A stretch of 16,181 nucleotides of DNA, from assembly GCA_009392775.1 (NCBI GenBank), contig VFFT01000042.1:1-16181 (forward strand), in the 5' to 3' direction. The notes beneath the pieces were generated by a model, which was given only the letters and a program-made list of their open reading frames with translations, had not been told where the DNA came from and ran no database searches. A program made the translations under genes and the position numbers. Below are positions 14,433 to 16,181 of this stretch, in pieces (position 1 is the stretch's first letter; each line of letters opens with the position of its first letter). The DNA comes from SAR202 cluster bacterium (lineage in GTDB: Bacteria > Chloroflexota > Dehalococcoidia > UBA3495).

Positions 14433-15164
14433 TTAATTTGTCGCCGATAGAGATTCTCTCTGCGCCCTGAATAGGTCTTCTGCTCCCTTGAAAGCTAGAG
14501 ACAGTATTTCGGGGATGTATTTTCTATCGAACGGTTTACCCTCAGTTGCTCCTTGTAATTCTATGAGTTTCCCATCGTTATTTAGCACCACGTTAAAATC
14601 TACGTCAGCTTTAAAATCCTCTTCATAGCATAAATCTAGAAAAAGTTCTTCATTGATGATTCCTATGCTAGTAGCTGCTACCTGTGACAGTATGGGTGAC
14701 CCGGTAATTTTCCCAGTACTCCAGATATCATTGGTTGCTTGAGTTAGTGCTACGTACGCTCCAGTGATAGCAGCAGTTCTGGTACCGCCGTCTGCTTGGA
14801 GTACATCACAGTCGATATGGATAGTACGCTCTCCTAATAGATCTAAATCGATTATTGCTCTTAGCGAACGACCTATCAGGCGTTGAATCTCTTGTGATCT
14901 ACCGTTAATCCTGCCGCTAGTTCTATCTCTTGTGGATCGAGTGTTAGTAGCTCTAGGCAGCATGTCATATTCCGCAGTGACCCACCCTTTTCCGCTGCCT
15001 TTTAAGAATGCCGGTACCTGTTCCTCTACGGAAGCTGCACATAAGACTTTTGTGTTGCCAGTCTCAATCAACGCTGAGCCATCTGCAGATAATTGAAATG
15101 ATGGAGTTATTTGTATTGGTCGTACTTCGTCCCACAACCTCCCATCGGATCTAGTGATAGTCAT
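14433..15164 (-). CDS. rph: Ribonuclease PH
   Basis: RNase PH is a phosphate-dependent 3'-5' exoribonuclease that trims the 3' end of tRNA precursors and works as a hexamer. The 243-residue product shows the full family pattern: RSDGRLWDEVRPI at the start, ETGNTKVLCAASVEE, GWVTAEYDMLPRAT, the arginine-rich GRINGRSQEIQRLIGRSLRA, and DCDVLQADGGTRTAAITGAYVAL with the catalytic aspartates and phosphate-binding GGTRTA. ELQGATEGKPF lies near the C-terminus. AGGT lies seven to nine bases before the ATG at 15162-15164. The frequent partner rdgB is not downstream here. It is divergent from ilvE across 208 bases. Confidence 0.97.
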   Translation of the reverse strand: MTITRSDGRLWDEVRPIQITPSFQLSADGSALIETGNTKVLCAASVEEQVPAFLKGSGKGWVTAEYDMLPRATNTRSTRDRTSGRINGRSQEIQRLIGRSLRAIIDLDLLGERTIHIDCDVLQADGGTRTAAITGAYVALTQATNDIWSTGKITGSPILSQVAATSIGIINEELFLDLCYEEDFKADVDFNVVLNNDGKLIELQGATEGKPFDRKYIPEILSLAFKGAEDLFRAQRESLSATN

Positions 15165-15195
15165 TGTATTTACCTGCTTATTTCTGTATGTGACT

Positions 15196-15201
15196 AGTAT
15201 A
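15196..15201 (-). promoter_or_regulatory. Possible -10 box of rph
   Basis: TATACT on the minus strand lies about 32 bases before the rph ATG, with no good -35 hexamer at 16-18 bases. It is the best -10 candidate in the rph side of the divergent gap. Confidence 0.3.
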
Positions 15202-15262
15202 TCTTACTCTGTATTAGGTAATGACTGACTTGTCTATTCTTGTTATCTATCGTCTATCAGGA

Positions 15263-15290
15263 TATACAGATTCGAGCTTTCTGATATAAT
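15263..15290 (+). promoter_or_regulatory. Extended -10 promoter of ilvE
   Basis: A perfect TATAAT (15285-15290) is preceded by TGA, making the extended -10 motif TGnTATAAT, with TATACA (15263-15268) 16 bases upstream as a partial -35 box. Transcription would begin near 15297 and give a leader of about 76 bases before the GTG at 15373. I see no T-box, leader peptide or attenuator hairpin in that leader. Confidence 0.62.
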
Positions 15291-15372
15291 TTGACTCCGT
15301 TGTAGTAATACAATTAAGTATTTCTAGCTATAACAAATAAAAGATTTGAGATACAGTGAAAGAGGTTCCTCT

Positions 15373-16181
15373 GTGAGTACAGGTCAGTCTATCACTAGCG
15401 AGTTACATGCATTTTTCAAAGGTAATATCGTTCCTTTAAGTGAAGCAAAGGTTAACGTAATGACTCACGCTTTACACTATGGTACAGGTGTCTTCGAAGG
15501 TATCAGGGGTAATTGGAATGAACAAGAAGGCGCTGTAAATATTTTCAGACTACGCGAGCACTACGAGAGATTATTACGAGGCTGCAAGCTTCTGATGTTA
15601 GATATACCGTACTCTCTCGATCAACTTTGTGATATTACAGTCGAACTAGTAGCGAAAAATCGGCATAATCATGATATTTACATAAGGCCTTTAGCATACA
15701 AGAGCGCGGAACTAGTTGCGAATCTCAAACTTCAAGATCTGGAGAGTGATTTTACTCTCATAACCGTTCCATTTGGTAACTATCTTGGGTCAGACACGTT
15801 GAGATGCTGTACGTCGTCATGGCGTAGAGTGGATGACCCGATGATTCCGGCACGATTGAAAATATCAGGGATATATGTGAATAGTATTCTTGCCAAGACT
15901 GAGGCTACTATGGCCGGTTTTGATGAGGCCATAATCTTAAACCATGACGGACATGTGTGTGAGGGATCTGGTGAGAACTTGTTTATGATAGCAAATGGGA
16001 AAATACATACGTCTTCTCTAGAGGACAATGTTTTGCCAGGAATAACAAGAGAAACAATCATCCAGTTAGCCCAAAGTGAACTAGGTGTTGAAGTAGTCGA
16101 GCGAACCATAGATAGAAGCGAATTATACCTGGCCGATGAAGTGTTTTTAACTGGTACGGCTGCGCATTTGACACCCGTTAT
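15373..16181 (+). CDS. ilvE: Branched-chain amino-acid aminotransferase, 3'-truncated by window edge
   Basis: IlvE is a PLP enzyme that transfers the amino group between glutamate and the 2-oxo acids of Leu, Ile and Val. The frame is open from a GTG at 15373-15375 to the end of the window (269 full codons of about 300-310). AGAGG lies seven bases before the GTG. Fold-type IV features are clear: MTHALHYGTGVFEGIRG near the N-terminus, R61 in FRLREHYERL, the PLP-binding lysine K163 in RLKISGIYVNSILAKTEA, and the PLP-pocket glutamate E197 in HVCEGSGENLF. The pattern LEDNVLPGITRETII and then DEVFLTGTAAHLTPV complete the visible part. A D-amino-acid aminotransferase or aminodeoxychorismate lyase is less likely given the BCAT-style GIRG and SGIYVNS. 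It could act with the amino-acid dehydrogenase at the left edge in branched-chain amino-acid turnover. Confidence 0.95.
   Translation, partial: MSTGQSITSELHAFFKGNIVPLSEAKVNVMTHALHYGTGVFEGIRGNWNEQEGAVNIFRLREHYERLLRGCKLLMLDIPYSLDQLCDITVELVAKNRHNHDIYIRPLAYKSAELVANLKLQDLESDFTLITVPFGNYLGSDTLRCCTSSWRRVDDPMIPARLKISGIYVNSILAKTEATMAGFDEAIILNHDGHVCEGSGENLFMIANGKIHTSSLEDNVLPGITRETIIQLAQSELGVEVVERTIDRSELYLADEVFLTGTAAHLTPV

Noticed and set aside
15297..15372. T-box or attenuator in the ilvE leader
   Set aside because: No stable hairpin, branched-chain-rich leader peptide or conserved T-box sequence is visible.
15780..16109. Minus-strand 109-codon frame at the right end
   Set aside because: It is antisense to ilvE, whose PLP lysine and glutamate motifs lie in this interval.

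Overview
The window reads as a compact, AT-rich bacterial chromosome segment. Its gene mix suggests a free-living marine bacterium of the SAR202 group (Chloroflexota, Dehalococcoidia-like): a luciferase-type flavin monooxygenase, a CaiB/BaiF CoA-transferase, a short-chain dehydrogenase, a 2-keto-4-pentenoate hydratase-type enzyme and an MSMEG_1061-like PPOX flavoprotein, set among ordinary housekeeping genes. The taxon is an inference from gene content and protein style; no rRNA or other marker gene is present. I found no tRNA, rRNA, CRISPR array, insertion sequence, integrase or phage gene. Once two genes that are easy to miss are counted (a 53-codon SEC-C gene at 4066-4227 and the 5' part of ilvE at 15373-16181), no stretch above about 300 bases lacks a gene.

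Layout. Positions 1-944 (+) hold the 3' part of a leucine/phenylalanine/valine dehydrogenase. It converges with and overlaps a hydratase gene (926-1720, -). A CDGSH iron-sulfur protein follows (1811-2017, -), with a promoter, a possible operator and an intrinsic terminator. Then come an FmdB-type zinc-ribbon protein (2229-2459, +), a four-helix membrane protein of the DUF1461/Lit type (2449-3186, -) and mazG (3250-4056, +), whose promoter places transcription start on its ATG.

Positions 4066-10842 form one codirectional minus-strand run. In transcription order it holds a CaiB/BaiF CoA-transferase, trans-aconitate methyltransferase (tam), a short-chain dehydrogenase lacking the YxxxK pair, an M24 metallopeptidase, an NMT1/THI5-like substrate-binding protein interrupted by one in-frame UGA, an LLM-type flavin oxidoreductase and the small SEC-C protein. 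Promoter-like sites before the dehydrogenase and the substrate-binding gene suggest several transcription units. The substrate-binding/LLM pair recalls the SsuA/SsuD pairing of organosulfonate use, but no permease or ATPase is present and the binding protein has no signal peptide.

The right part holds a PPOX-type flavoprotein (11039-11617, +), an exceptionally long perfect hairpin (11640-11693), a fused two-unit M16 peptidase (11741-14407, +), RNase PH (14433-15164, -) and, diverging from it, branched-chain aminotransferase ilvE (15373 to the window end, +) with a consensus extended -10 promoter.

The genes combine amino-acid turnover (dehydrogenase, IlvE, M24 and M16 peptidases), oxidation or activation of organic carbon (LLM, CoA-transferase, dehydrogenase, hydratase) and maintenance (MazG, RNase PH, FmdB, CDGSH). 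I see no defence or secondary-metabolite system. The most notable signals are the in-frame UGA, the long palindrome, the leaderless mazG, the hidden SEC-C gene and the Lit-like membrane protein.
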